A DNA stretch of 64,000 nt from a virus, in IMG/VR virus record IMGVR_UViG_3300023179_000062, positions 21,487 through 85,486 of that record. One strand, 5' to 3'. The notes below the pieces were generated by a model, which made no database searches, was not told the origin of the DNA, and saw only the letters and a list, made by a program, of their open reading frames with translations. Below are positions 25,487 through 33,034 of the stretch, one piece after another; within the stretch, counting starts at the first letter, position 1; each line of letters begins with the position of its first letter. Both the position numbers and the translations under genes were made by a program.

Positions 25487-26821
25487 TTATTCAAGTAATA
25501 TTACATTTTCGTCGTCAAGTTGTTCCGATTCTTGTAGATTAAAACGGAAAGATTTTAATTTATAAACTTCCCATTCATTAGGTTTATCATTTCGAACAAT
25601 TATTCCTTCTGCTGGAGTATGTGGAACTTTGGTACAGAAACGACAATCTTTTTCAAGATAATCATTCATTAATAATTGTAATAAATCATCATGCCAATGA
25701 TCATCCCTTAAAAGCTTATATAATAATCCTGCCTTTCCTTGATAATGCAGTAGAGGAGTTTTAATATTAAATTTATTACAATAATCTACTACTTGAGAAT
25801 GTGATAATTCAAAGACATCGCCTACCGAATTAGTGAAGGTCATACGATAAACAATACATTCTAATTTACCTTCTTCGCAACCATAATCATAATTCTTCTG
25901 GATCATCGAACCTGTTGGAGTATATCCTACGATTTCTCCATAGAAACTATATCCCGGTTTTAATGAAGGATATAATCTTTCCGAAGCAATTTTCCACACA
26001 TCTGAATCATAATAATGGTTGTTCTCTTTATCATCATTTAATGTTGAATTTTTAATAACACTTCTGGAACTATAAAGCATACCATATTCCGTTTCATTTA
26101 TATTAGCACCAAAGAATTTACCAATTCTATCAATTAATGATAGTTTCTTTTTAACCAAAACATTAGATACTACAAAAGAAGTTCCGTGATATTTTTCAGT
26201 AATAATGATATTATCATCAAAATTAATTTTTGAAATACATCTTTTTAGATGTTCCGTTGAAGGATGGAAATGGAACTGGTTATCGACCAATTTAGAAGCA
26301 TATCTTTTCACGTTTCCGCGAGTCTTCTTAGAAGAAGCAAGACCACTATTTTCAAGTCCTTTTGCGATATATTTCTTACATAGTTGATGTCCACAGATAG
26401 TATCAAAGTCTATGCCTGCATAGTCTGTTGAACTATCTTCAATCATGACAGGGTTATCCAGTACTACTTCACAGAACAATTCAAGAGCAGATACTGGTAC
26501 AATATACCCTTCGCTCTTTGAACCACGGAGACGTAATGCACGCACACGACCATGATATTCGAAGAAACCTTTTGCGGTCTTATCTTTGTTCAATTCTGGT
26601 TCACGATATGAGTTATGGAACTTGAGAAATTCATTGCTGATTGCACATTCCAATGGGAAATAGCAATATAATCCCGGTTCCGCATCAATACCTGTGATAA
26701 CATTGTTCCCGAAAAGAGATACCATCTTAAGCTTATTTGCATTAGGGTGGGGTCTGAATTCAGCTATATTAACTATAGATGCTAGATAATTTGCGTTATG
26801 ATCTGTTGATTTTGTAAACAT
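25487..26821 (-). CDS. RNA ligase, DraRnl (Rnl5)-like
   Basis: 444 residues. ATP-dependent RNA ligases seal nicked or broken RNA, and phages use them against host tRNA-cleaving defences. Residues 12-50 look like the N-terminal OB domain of the Deinococcus-type ligases (ASIVNIAEFRPHPNANKLKM). The nucleotidyl-transferase core has motif I EKYHGT with the adenylated Lys210, motif III/IIIa around YSFYGEIVGYTP, and motifs IV and V EGIIVR and EVYKLKS. The OB-ligase order and E-K-x-H-G form point to the Rnl5 group, not to T4 Rnl1. It has a near-perfect sigma-70 promoter of its own, so expression is probably early. Confidence 0.85.
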   Translation of the reverse strand: MFTKSTDHNANYLASIVNIAEFRPHPNANKLKMVSLFGNNVITGIDAEPGLYCYFPLECAISNEFLKFHNSYREPELNKDKTAKGFFEYHGRVRALRLRGSKSEGYIVPVSALELFCEVVLDNPVMIEDSSTDYAGIDFDTICGHQLCKKYIAKGLENSGLASSKKTRGNVKRYASKLVDNQFHFHPSTEHLKRCISKINFDDNIIITEKYHGTSFVVSNVLVKKKLSLIDRIGKFFGANINETEYGMLYSSRSVIKNSTLNDDKENNHYYDSDVWKIASERLYPSLKPGYSFYGEIVGYTPTGSMIQKNYDYGCEEGKLECIVYRMTFTNSVGDVFELSHSQVVDYCNKFNIKTPLLHYQGKAGLLYKLLRDDHWHDDLLQLLMNDYLEKDCRFCTKVPHTPAEGIIVRNDKPNEWEVYKLKSFRFNLQESEQLDDENVILLE

Positions 26822-26826
26822 ATGTC

Positions 26827-26854
26827 ATTATACTATATTTTAAGTCGTTGTCAA
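26827..26854 (-). promoter_or_regulatory. Sigma-70-type promoter before RNA ligase
   Basis: On the minus strand: TTGACA (26849-26854), 16-bp spacer, TATAAT (26827-26832), then 5 nt to the ATG at 26821. Consensus in both hexamers. Expected transcription start is at the start codon. Confidence 0.8.
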
Positions 26855-27481
26855 TTACCATTCTTGTTCGTATCCATAAAACTCTTTATCTTCTTCATAT
26901 TCGGGGGTATAGGCTCCATTATATTTTTTAGATGATTGTGGAGATAATGAATGCCATCCATATGTCTTTTTAGGTGATTGTAAGGATACCCCGTGCCAGC
27001 CTTGAAGCTCTTTATTAATTTCATCATAATCTGTAAGAACATCATATTCTTCAGAGGATGCATCATCATTTGCATCATAGATTGCCTCCATAAGTTTTTC
27101 TCTAGCACGTTTAGTATGATCAGGAATAACTGTTTGGTCTTCCGCAAACAAAGCAATGCCTTCTTTATTTTTCATGAAACTTCTTGCGCCCTTCTTAACA
27201 ACACGACCATGTTTTTGCCATGCGTCAAAAGTTCGAAAAAAAGTATAAACATAAAAATATTCAATTACCCAAGTAGGCAATTTACTTTTAGTATCAGCTA
27301 AAAGATCATCAAATAATCGTTTAGCACGGGCTTTATGTCCTGTTTCGATTTTGTTATAAACTAATCGAATTTTACCAAATTCTTCAATATTAGTTACCCC
27401 ATAATAATTGTTATAATTATGCCAGCAATACCATAGCGTAGCTTGCTCGTCTCCAATGCGTTCTTTTATTGTTTTATTCAT
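26855..27481 (-). CDS. Uncharacterised protein between RNA ligase and phosphatase
   Basis: 208 residues, helical and charged, with a conserved-looking core (DEQATLWYCWHNYNNYYGVT, KLPTWVIEYFYVYTFFRTFD) and a Tyr/Glu-rich tail containing two copies of GWH(G/S)(V/L)SxQS(P/S)KK. The sequence upstream contains AAGGAG 11 nt before the ATG, but this overlaps codons of the phosphatase gene, so its use as a ribosome site is uncertain. It probably shares the phosphatase transcript. Confidence 0.65.
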   Translation of the reverse strand: MNKTIKERIGDEQATLWYCWHNYNNYYGVTNIEEFGKIRLVYNKIETGHKARAKRLFDDLLADTKSKLPTWVIEYFYVYTFFRTFDAWQKHGRVVKKGARSFMKNKEGIALFAEDQTVIPDHTKRAREKLMEAIYDANDDASSEEYDVLTDYDEINKELQGWHGVSLQSPKKTYGWHSLSPQSSKKYNGAYTPEYEEDKEFYGYEQEW

Positions 27482-27482
27482 A

Positions 27483-27977
27483 TTAAAATTTTCTCCTTTT
27501 ATCTATAACTTTGACTGGTTCTGGATTAAATGATAGATAATATTCTTTCATTAACTTGAACAATGTAGTGTTTGGAACGGCGATTCTTCTACCGTCTCCT
27601 GTCCATTCATATCCCAATAATTCCATACAGAATTGTGCTACAGCGGCTGAACGAGACTTTCCTGCGCGACAGTTAACAAACACATGTTTATTTTTATGTG
27701 CTAAGATGAAATCTACGATAGTTTTTGCGTCTTTTTCATTAGGAGGATATAAGAAAATTTCTTTATCATCCCCTCCTATAGCTGGTACTGGAACAGTTAA
27801 ATCCCAAAAATTGATATGCAGGTTAGGCAGATCATCTAAAAATGGATTTCTAACTGCATCGTAAGACATATGAGCATGACCCGGTTCACCTATGGCAATC
27901 CAAATGGCTTTATCAGGATCGACATAAGTTGACCAATCTCTCATGGTTCTTCGAGGAAAATTAACTACCGTTGTCAT
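27483..27977 (-). CDS. Dual-specificity-type protein phosphatase
   Basis: 164 residues. The CX5R active-site loop is clear in HVFVNCRAGKSRSAAVAQF, with nucleophile Cys103 and Arg109; the upstream acidic loop may supply the general acid. Small Cys phosphatases of this shape occur in many large phages and may act on host proteins, nucleotides or RNA 5' ends. Encoded next to RNA ligase, an RNA or nucleotide end-processing role is possible but unproven. It is the first gene of a minus-strand early-type unit with a weak sigma-70-like promoter. Confidence 0.8.
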   Translation of the reverse strand: MTTVVNFPRRTMRDWSTYVDPDKAIWIAIGEPGHAHMSYDAVRNPFLDDLPNLHINFWDLTVPVPAIGGDDKEIFLYPPNEKDAKTIVDFILAHKNKHVFVNCRAGKSRSAAVAQFCMELLGYEWTGDGRRIAVPNTTLFKLMKEYYLSFNPEPVKVIDKRRKF

Positions 27978-27983
27978 GATATT

Positions 27984-28012
27984 AGCATAACATATTATCC
28001 AAAGTTAAGCAA
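27984..28012 (-). promoter_or_regulatory. Weak sigma-70-like promoter before phosphatase
   Basis: On the minus strand: TTGCTT (28007-28012), 17-bp spacer, TATGCT (27984-27989), 6 nt to the ATG at 27977. Hexamers are imperfect, but the geometry repeats that of the RNA ligase promoter. Confidence 0.45.
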
Positions 28013-28037
28013 ATTATTGTTTTATTTAAAACAAATC

Positions 28038-28045
28038 AATAAATA
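28038..28045 (+). promoter_or_regulatory. Late promoter box before the 55-residue prohead gene
   Basis: AATAAATA, 7 nt before the ATG at 28053. Confidence 0.6.
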
Positions 28046-28052
28046 TTAAATT

Positions 28053-28220
28053 ATGACTAGCGAAGCCCAATCACATATTCAGAAGTTTCTATATAATTTA
28101 TCTATGGAGAATTATTCAGATGCAGATAAAAATCTTAACAATCTTGTAAAACAGAAGGTAGATCGAAGATTTAATGATGCAACGGAGAAGGTTAAGAGTG
28201 ATTTAACGAAGATAAAATAA
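28053..28220 (+). CDS. Small helical protein upstream of the scaffold, probable prohead core component
   Basis: 55 residues starting MTSEAQSHIQKFLYNLSMEN and continuing with a YSDADKNLNNLVKQKVDRRF helix. It is entirely helical and charged. Small proteins of this kind precede the scaffold and capsid genes in T4-like phages, where gp67 and gp68 are prohead core proteins; I infer a similar place but cannot show homology. It has its own late promoter box and 35 nt separate it from the scaffold gene. Confidence 0.6.
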   Translation: MTSEAQSHIQKFLYNLSMENYSDADKNLNNLVKQKVDRRFNDATEKVKSDLTKIK

Positions 28221-28239
28221 TAGAAAATATAACTATTTC

Positions 28240-28247
28240 AATAAATA
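28240..28247 (+). promoter_or_regulatory. Late promoter box before scaffold gene
   Basis: AATAAATA, 8 nt before the ATG at 28256. Confidence 0.65.
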
Positions 28248-28255
28248 ATCCTTAT

Positions 28256-29164
28256 ATGTTAAATGAATTACAACCTATTTTTGAGCAGATTGATAAAAAT
28301 CTCTTTAATGAAGACACCATGCAGAAGATTGCATCAATCGTTGAATCTAAAGTCAACGAAAAAGTTGAGTCCCGTGTAACCCTTGAAGTTGAATCTGCTA
28401 AACAGATACAGGAAGAAGATTACACTAACAAGATGCAACACCTTGTAAAAGTTATCAAAGAAAATATTGATAAAGACCATTTAGCTAAAATTAAATTTGT
28501 AGTTGAAAAAATCAACACAGATCATATGGACAAGCTTATTAAGCTTAAAGAAAACTATGAAAACCTCTTAAAGAAAACTGCCGTGGAGCACAAGATGCAA
28601 TTGGTAGAAGGCGTTGATGCGTTTTTGGAAAAGTATATTGACAAGAATCTTCCTTCCCAAGTAATAGAAGAAGCTGCAAAAAATACTCACGTTTCAAATC
28701 TTCTAAATGAAGCCCGTAAGGTTCTTGCAGTTGATCCTACTTTTGTTAAAGATAATATTAAAGAAGCCATCGTGGATGGTAAGAAACAAGTGGATCGTCT
28801 CATTCGTGAAAATGCTGAATTGAAACAAGCAAAAGCATCCGAAGAAACTTCAAGATTCCTTGCAGAGAAGACCGCAAATCTTCCTCTAAATACAGCAAAA
28901 TTTGTACGTAGTCGTTTAGCAAATAAACCACTAAAAGTAGTTAAAGAAAACTTTGACTACGTTGTTGAAATGTTTTCGGTTCAAGAAAAGAAAAATAAAG
29001 TTTCTTTAGTGAATGAAAACAAACAACCTATTTCTAACGTTGATCGGTCTAAAATTTCCGGTGATGCAACAACAATAATTGAAAGTACTGAAAAGAGACA
29101 ACCCCTATCTTCTGCAAATCCGCTAGAAGATATGTATATGGGCATCCTTAATTCACGAAATTAA
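28256..29164 (+). CDS. gp22: Prohead scaffold protein, gp22-like
   Basis: 302 residues, mostly charged coiled coil (about 20-230), close to T4 gp22 (269 aa), the core that shapes the prohead and is later destroyed by gp21. Position directly before the major capsid gene, the Lys/Glu-rich composition and many possible [I/L]-x-E cuts (for example near IFE, LVE and VIE) support this. The C-terminal part (FVRSRLANKPLKVVKENFDY, then a Ser/Thr-rich tail ending DMYMGILNSRN) fits the short end that contacts the capsid shell. Codon choice is like that of highly expressed head genes. Confidence 0.85.
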   Translation: MLNELQPIFEQIDKNLFNEDTMQKIASIVESKVNEKVESRVTLEVESAKQIQEEDYTNKMQHLVKVIKENIDKDHLAKIKFVVEKINTDHMDKLIKLKENYENLLKKTAVEHKMQLVEGVDAFLEKYIDKNLPSQVIEEAAKNTHVSNLLNEARKVLAVDPTFVKDNIKEAIVDGKKQVDRLIRENAELKQAKASEETSRFLAEKTANLPLNTAKFVRSRLANKPLKVVKENFDYVVEMFSVQEKKNKVSLVNENKQPISNVDRSKISGDATTIIESTEKRQPLSSANPLEDMYMGILNSRN

Positions 29165-29173
29165 TAGATAAAC

Positions 29174-29181
29174 ACTAAATA
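29174..29181 (+). promoter_or_regulatory. Late promoter box before major capsid gene
   Basis: ACTAAATA, 8 nt before the ATG at 29190; an overlapping TATAAAAT may also contribute. Confidence 0.5.
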
Positions 29182-29189
29182 TAAAATAT

Positions 29190-30746
29190 ATGGTAAATCC
29201 ATCATCACAATACGTAGACAGTGCCCCAGCCTTTATCAACAAGGATCGTGGGCGTTCCCTAATCAATAAATGGAGTAAAATACTCGAATTCACTGACAGC
29301 CAAACCGCGCCAATCGTGGGCTATCAAAAACAATTGGCAACATCAATCATTCTTGAGAACCAAGAAAACTACCTCAAACAACAAGGTTTCCTACGTCCTA
29401 ACGTGATTCAGGAAAACGGTATGATCGCAGGTGGAGCATTTGCTTCAACTCCGTTCGGTGGTGGTACCGCTGGTACTGCACCAACCGTTAACGGTCAATA
29501 CGGTAATGCTTTGGGTGCTTCCGATTGGTATGCTCCCGGTGATGCACGTCTTCCTAAGACTCTCATTCCTATGATCCGTCGTACTTTCCCTGAGTTAATC
29601 ACTCATGAAATCGTCGGTGTTCAGCCAATGAGCGGTCCAGTAGGTCTTGCTTTCGCACTTCGTTATCAATATGACCAATCTGCTCTTGCATGTAGTCCAT
29701 ATGACGACAAGAATTGTACATCCCCTAACTCTAAGTGGAATCCTAACGGTCAACCATTTAACACCAACCATTTAGGTTCCGGTGAAGCTGGTTATCAAAA
29801 GTTATACACCGCACATACAGGTATCACCGCTGCTGGTCTATCAGGTAATTCTGATTTCTCCATCCCAGCTATTGATTCTGGTGTTGCTCAACTTCTTAGT
29901 CACTTTGAAGCAAGCAGCAATATTCCTACTATGTCTCTTAAGATCGAAAAGACTGCTGTTGAAGCAGGTACTCGTAAGCTTGGAACTAGCTGGTCTATGG
30001 AACTTGAACAAGACTTGATGAACATGAATGGTATCGACATTGATGCTGAAATGACAAACGCGATGAGCTATGAAATTCAGGCAGAAATCGACCGTGAAAT
30101 GGTTATCCGTATGATCCAAGTTGCCCTCAATGCAGGTCAAGGTACAGGTTATTCCGTCTGGAAGCCACAGCTTGCCGATGCTCGCTGGTTCGGTGAAAGA
30201 GGCGTAGACTTCTATGCTAAGATCGTTGTGGAAGCTAACAGAATGGCTATTCGTAATCGTCGTGGTCCAGCTAACTTCATCGTTGCTACTCCGAAGGTTT
30301 GCACCATTCTTCAGTTGCTCCCTGAATTCCGTCCGTTTGAAGTAAGTTCCAACATCCAAGTTCACCCAAATGGTGTCGCTCGCGTTGGTTCCCTTGCAGG
30401 ACAGTTCAACATCTATCGTGACACTCGTTCCGAAGCGCAGTATCTTGCAGGTGTTCGTGCAACTTCTATTGAATATGCACTTCTAGGTTACAAAGGTTCT
30501 GAATTCTATGACACAGGTATCGTGTATTGCCCATACATCCCTGTTCTTGTTCAGAGAACAATTAGCCCTCACACCATGACACCAAATGTCGGTATGATGA
30601 CTCGTTACGGTGTTATTGACTCTCTATGGGGTGCTTCAAACTTCTATCACATCATCATTGTGAAAGATATTGATCGCAATCACTATAGCTCAAGCTTAAC
30701 TCCAACCTCTGCTGCAACTCTTCCAGTCTATTCAGTTTCTAACTAA
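29190..30746 (+). CDS. gp23: Major capsid protein, gp23-like
   Basis: 518 residues, the same length class as T4 gp23 (521 aa), an HK97-fold shell protein. Markers are PKTLIPMIRRTFPELITHEI, VGVQPMSGPVGLAFALRYQY, the MELEQDLMNMNGID helix region with NAMSYEIQAEIDREM, and AKIVVEANRMAIRNRRGPAN. The N-terminal region before about residue 75 is probably removed: VIQE at 72-75 followed by NGMIAGG fits the gp21 rule, as Glu65 does in T4. Codon use is the most C/G-rich in the window, as expected for the most abundant protein. A strong terminator follows. Confidence 0.95.
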   Translation: MVNPSSQYVDSAPAFINKDRGRSLINKWSKILEFTDSQTAPIVGYQKQLATSIILENQENYLKQQGFLRPNVIQENGMIAGGAFASTPFGGGTAGTAPTVNGQYGNALGASDWYAPGDARLPKTLIPMIRRTFPELITHEIVGVQPMSGPVGLAFALRYQYDQSALACSPYDDKNCTSPNSKWNPNGQPFNTNHLGSGEAGYQKLYTAHTGITAAGLSGNSDFSIPAIDSGVAQLLSHFEASSNIPTMSLKIEKTAVEAGTRKLGTSWSMELEQDLMNMNGIDIDAEMTNAMSYEIQAEIDREMVIRMIQVALNAGQGTGYSVWKPQLADARWFGERGVDFYAKIVVEANRMAIRNRRGPANFIVATPKVCTILQLLPEFRPFEVSSNIQVHPNGVARVGSLAGQFNIYRDTRSEAQYLAGVRATSIEYALLGYKGSEFYDTGIVYCPYIPVLVQRTISPHTMTPNVGMMTRYGVIDSLWGASNFYHIIIVKDIDRNHYSSSLTPTSAATLPVYSVSN

Positions 30747-30774
30747 TAGCTAAAGAAGAAAAGAAAAATCCACG

Positions 30775-30807
30775 AAAACCCGCTCAATTGAGCGGGTTTT
30801 CTTTTTT
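30775..30807. terminator. Bidirectional terminator after the major capsid gene
   Basis: A perfect 13-bp inverted repeat (AAAACCCGCTCAA and its complement) followed by CTTTTTT, between the + capsid gene and the convergent - gene. Confidence 0.9.
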
Positions 30808-31342
30808 ACCCGTGATTGATTTTAAAATAATGTTTATTTTTAGCAAGTGTAATAGATGCTGCCACGGTATCAGATAATTGATCATAAATTCTATCATCAA
30901 TTGCAAGATTATTTTTTTCGGCGGCATCGGCTCTCCACATAATATCAAGATATGTCATTCTATAGGCATCATTTGGACGACCATATACCACTTTACTTCT
31001 ATCTCTGGCTATCCAATATCCATGTTCCCAATTAGTGGTTAGTCCAATTAGTTCTCTTGTTCTAGGAATCCAAAACATGATACAATCAGCAATTTTCAAT
31101 CCAGCAAATTCCCATTCAGGAATATCATACCGATATTGATCCGATTCAAACTTACTAGTAAATTCAGGAACAACAAGTGTTCCATCAAATCCTTGACGTT
31201 CAAATTCTTCAATAGCAGCAAATCGCCATGAAGTTAAGTGGGTTTGATTACCTCTTACAGTTGGTCCCGCAAGAAAAACAATAGGTTTATCAAGGTATTG
31301 TTCAAATTCTGTTTCAGGAGTTTCATATCTAAGTACATTCAT
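30806..31342 (-). CDS. Nucleoside 2-deoxyribosyltransferase-like protein
   Basis: 178 residues. The fold signature is present: KPIVFLAGPTVRGNQ at 19-33, then VVPEFTS, WEFAGLKIADCIMFWIPRTR and TTNWEHGYWIARDRSKVVYG with the Glu of the NWEHG segment in the position of the catalytic Glu. Relatives swap bases on deoxyribose or hydrolyse nucleotides; phage members may support salvage or base modification. It is the last gene of a three-gene minus-strand early unit with a small membrane protein and a phosphoesterase. Confidence 0.8.
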   Translation of the reverse strand: MNVLRYETPETEFEQYLDKPIVFLAGPTVRGNQTHLTSWRFAAIEEFERQGFDGTLVVPEFTSKFESDQYRYDIPEWEFAGLKIADCIMFWIPRTRELIGLTTNWEHGYWIARDRSKVVYGRPNDAYRMTYLDIMWRADAAEKNNLAIDDRIYDQLSDTVAASITLAKNKHYFKINHG

Positions 31343-31345
31343 AAT

Positions 31346-31531
31346 TTAATAAGTGTCAATAATTTCTTTAGCTTCTTGTTCTGTCATTCCTAACGAGATT
31401 AACCATTTAATCTCTTCTTCATATGTCATTGGTGATGGACGCGGAGTAGGGTATGAGATACAAATGAGCCATAAAATGGGTATCCCTAATGCTAGTATGC
31501 CGAATAAACTTCCTATTATAATATGCCACAT
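31346..31531 (-). CDS. Small membrane protein with a helical tail
   Basis: 61 residues. Residues 2-27 are a hydrophobic membrane segment (IIIGSLFGILALGIPILWLI). The tail has a compact helical motif (IKWLISLGMTEQEAKEIIDT) that looks like a ubiquitin-associated or GM-type three-helix fragment. It sits between the phosphoesterase and deoxyribosyltransferase genes with gaps of 3 nt, so it is probably translated from their transcript. Function unknown. Confidence 0.55.
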   Translation of the reverse strand: MWHIIIGSLFGILALGIPILWLICISYPTPRPSPMTYEEEIKWLISLGMTEQEAKEIIDTY

Positions 31532-31534
31532 AAG

Positions 31535-32098
31535 TTAATAAGGGAAAACATGTTTATCATAGTGTTTTTCACATGCGGTTCTACAAAAATCAATTTCATC
31601 TTCTGAAACGGGTCTAAAATGCCATGCATCAACTCCAACGTTAATCATATTCTTCTGAACTTTCCATAATCCATGTATATGTCCGGTTAATGAAAATTCC
31701 TTATTGATGCATTTGGTAGGATAGTGGTTTAGATAATATTCTCTACCTTTAATTTCGATGGTTCTGTCTTCTACAATTTCATGAAAAATCTTGGACAAAT
31801 AATCTATTTTATCATCATCATAATTGCCTTTAATGAGAGTTAATTTGGAATCTGGGTACATTTTAAAGAAATTATCTCTAAAGTAGATATCCAGTCTATA
31901 AGTCTCTTCGGTGAGAGAATATACTACATCTCCTAAATGGTATAGCTCGTCTCCATTGTGGAATATATCAGAGAATTTATCTAAAATATGATACCTCTGC
32001 TCATATGTAGAGGGAAATGGTCTATAGAATAGATTTGGTTTCCCGTTTACTCCTATTCTATCTTCATTTAAGTGCCAATCACTTGTAAAATATCTCAT
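31535..32098 (-). CDS. Calcineurin-like metallophosphoesterase
   Basis: 187 residues with a complete two-metal set: D-x-H in TSDWHL (Asp7, His9), GD in LYHLGDVVY (Asp57), GN in LIKGNYDDD (Asn92; GNYD in place of GNHD), His125 in LNHYPTK and GHIHG (His140, His142). It probably hydrolyses a phosphodiester or phosphomonoester, perhaps a nucleotide signal or nucleic-acid end. It is the first gene of an early-type unit with a promoter whose -35 is perfect. Confidence 0.85.
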   Translation of the reverse strand: MRYFTSDWHLNEDRIGVNGKPNLFYRPFPSTYEQRYHILDKFSDIFHNGDELYHLGDVVYSLTEETYRLDIYFRDNFFKMYPDSKLTLIKGNYDDDKIDYLSKIFHEIVEDRTIEIKGREYYLNHYPTKCINKEFSLTGHIHGLWKVQKNMINVGVDAWHFRPVSEDEIDFCRTACEKHYDKHVFPY

Positions 32099-32104
32099 GT
32101 GGGT

Positions 32105-32133
32105 ATGTTACCACATACATATAGGCGTGTCAA
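32105..32133 (-). promoter_or_regulatory. Sigma-70-type promoter of the phosphoesterase operon
   Basis: On the minus strand: TTGACA (32128-32133), 17-bp spacer, TAACAT (32105-32110), 6 nt to the ATG at 32098. Expected transcription start is at the ATG. Confidence 0.65.
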
Positions 32134-32139
32134 CGTATA

Positions 32140-33021
32140 TTACATGACATATATACTACCTATTGACGAACCTAATAATGCATCAATGTCATTATTAATA
32201 TCATTTTCAGAATTAGATAATATATCATCTAATTCTTCCGTTAATTCTGGTGTCATTTGTTTTGCCACAGGTCCGCTAGGTTTCCCCCATGCATGAGATA
32301 TTGGTAATATTCTAGGGAAATTTCTATTCAAGCTTATTTTTCCTGTGATTATATATTGTGCAATTAATTCAAATGTAAATTCGGCATCATTTCGTATATT
32401 CTTATCTCTAGCAGATTTGAATGTTCCTAAAGCATGCGCTAATTCATTTCGTAATTTACGATCATCTGTTTCAAATCCTCCATAATCACCATAAGATGAT
32501 ATTCTCTTTTTTAGAGATTGTTTATTATATATGGTACGTGCAATAGTCAATAATAATCTATTAATAGTATCTATTAATTCTTTATAATGATGAGTTGTGC
32601 CATTGAATCTTTTATGACTGGTGTGTGTTCTAGCAAGTGCATGTCCTAATCTATGAGCTATTGTCCATGCAGTCATTGGCATCTTTTCGTCACCTTTATT
32701 ATTCACAAAAATAATTGTAATTTTATTAGGGTCATTTTGAATGTTTAATTTTAAATTATCTCTGACAAAATCTGGAGATACTCTGCCCAATTCCCCACTT
32801 TTATTACCTTCCGAGGAGCGTAGAAAATACAAGTCAAAATCGAAAGCCGTTTTCTCCCACTTCTTTTTAATTTTTTCTAAACCTTTAGGATTTTTTAAAA
32901 TATTTATAGAGGCTTTGTCATATCCATATTTTTTAGCACTGTCTCCCCAATCACCTTTTAACTCAATATTATCTATTGAGTCTTCTTTGATTAATAGTTG
33001 ATATAATTGATGTAATGTCAT
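32140..33021 (-). CDS. Degenerate metalloprotease-like protein (HRLGH) with a capsid-targeting-like leader
   Basis: 293 residues. The N-terminus MTLHQLYQLLIKE fits the [I/L]-x-E leader form. Residues about 116-130 read AWTIAHRLGHALAR, the shape of a zinc-peptidase helix, but with Arg in place of the catalytic Glu of HExxH. A second His/Asp-rich stretch follows (HTSHKRFNGTTHHYKELIDT), and RKLRNELAHALGTFKSARDK near 190 may complete the domain. It may be a metal-binding structural protein or an inactive or altered peptidase. The late promoter and leader suggest packaging in the head. Family not firmly recognised. Confidence 0.6.
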   Translation of the reverse strand: MTLHQLYQLLIKEDSIDNIELKGDWGDSAKKYGYDKASINILKNPKGLEKIKKKWEKTAFDFDLYFLRSSEGNKSGELGRVSPDFVRDNLKLNIQNDPNKITIIFVNNKGDEKMPMTAWTIAHRLGHALARTHTSHKRFNGTTHHYKELIDTINRLLLTIARTIYNKQSLKKRISSYGDYGGFETDDRKLRNELAHALGTFKSARDKNIRNDAEFTFELIAQYIITGKISLNRNFPRILPISHAWGKPSGPVAKQMTPELTEELDDILSNSENDINNDIDALLGSSIGSIYVM

Positions 33022-33026
33022 AACAT

Positions 33027-33034
33027 TATTTACA
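33027..33034 (-). promoter_or_regulatory. Late promoter box before the HRLGH gene
   Basis: TGTAAATA on the minus strand, 5 nt before the ATG at 33021. Confidence 0.6.

Noticed and set aside
26851-27156. Met-rich 101-residue minus-strand frame
   Set aside because: It is a shadow of the 208-residue gene in another frame, with low-complexity composition.
27482-27500. AAGGAG as a Shine-Dalgarno for the 208-residue gene
   Set aside because: It falls on codons for Arg-Arg-Lys of the phosphatase with an 11-nt gap, so it may be chance; kept only as a remark.
29841-30365. 174-residue minus-strand frame opposite the major capsid gene
   Set aside because: It is antisense to a highly conserved, codon-biased gene and has no independent support.
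31343-31360. TTGACA near 31354 as a promoter for the deoxyribosyltransferase gene
   Set aside because: There is no -10 at a suitable distance and the bases encode the end of the small membrane protein.
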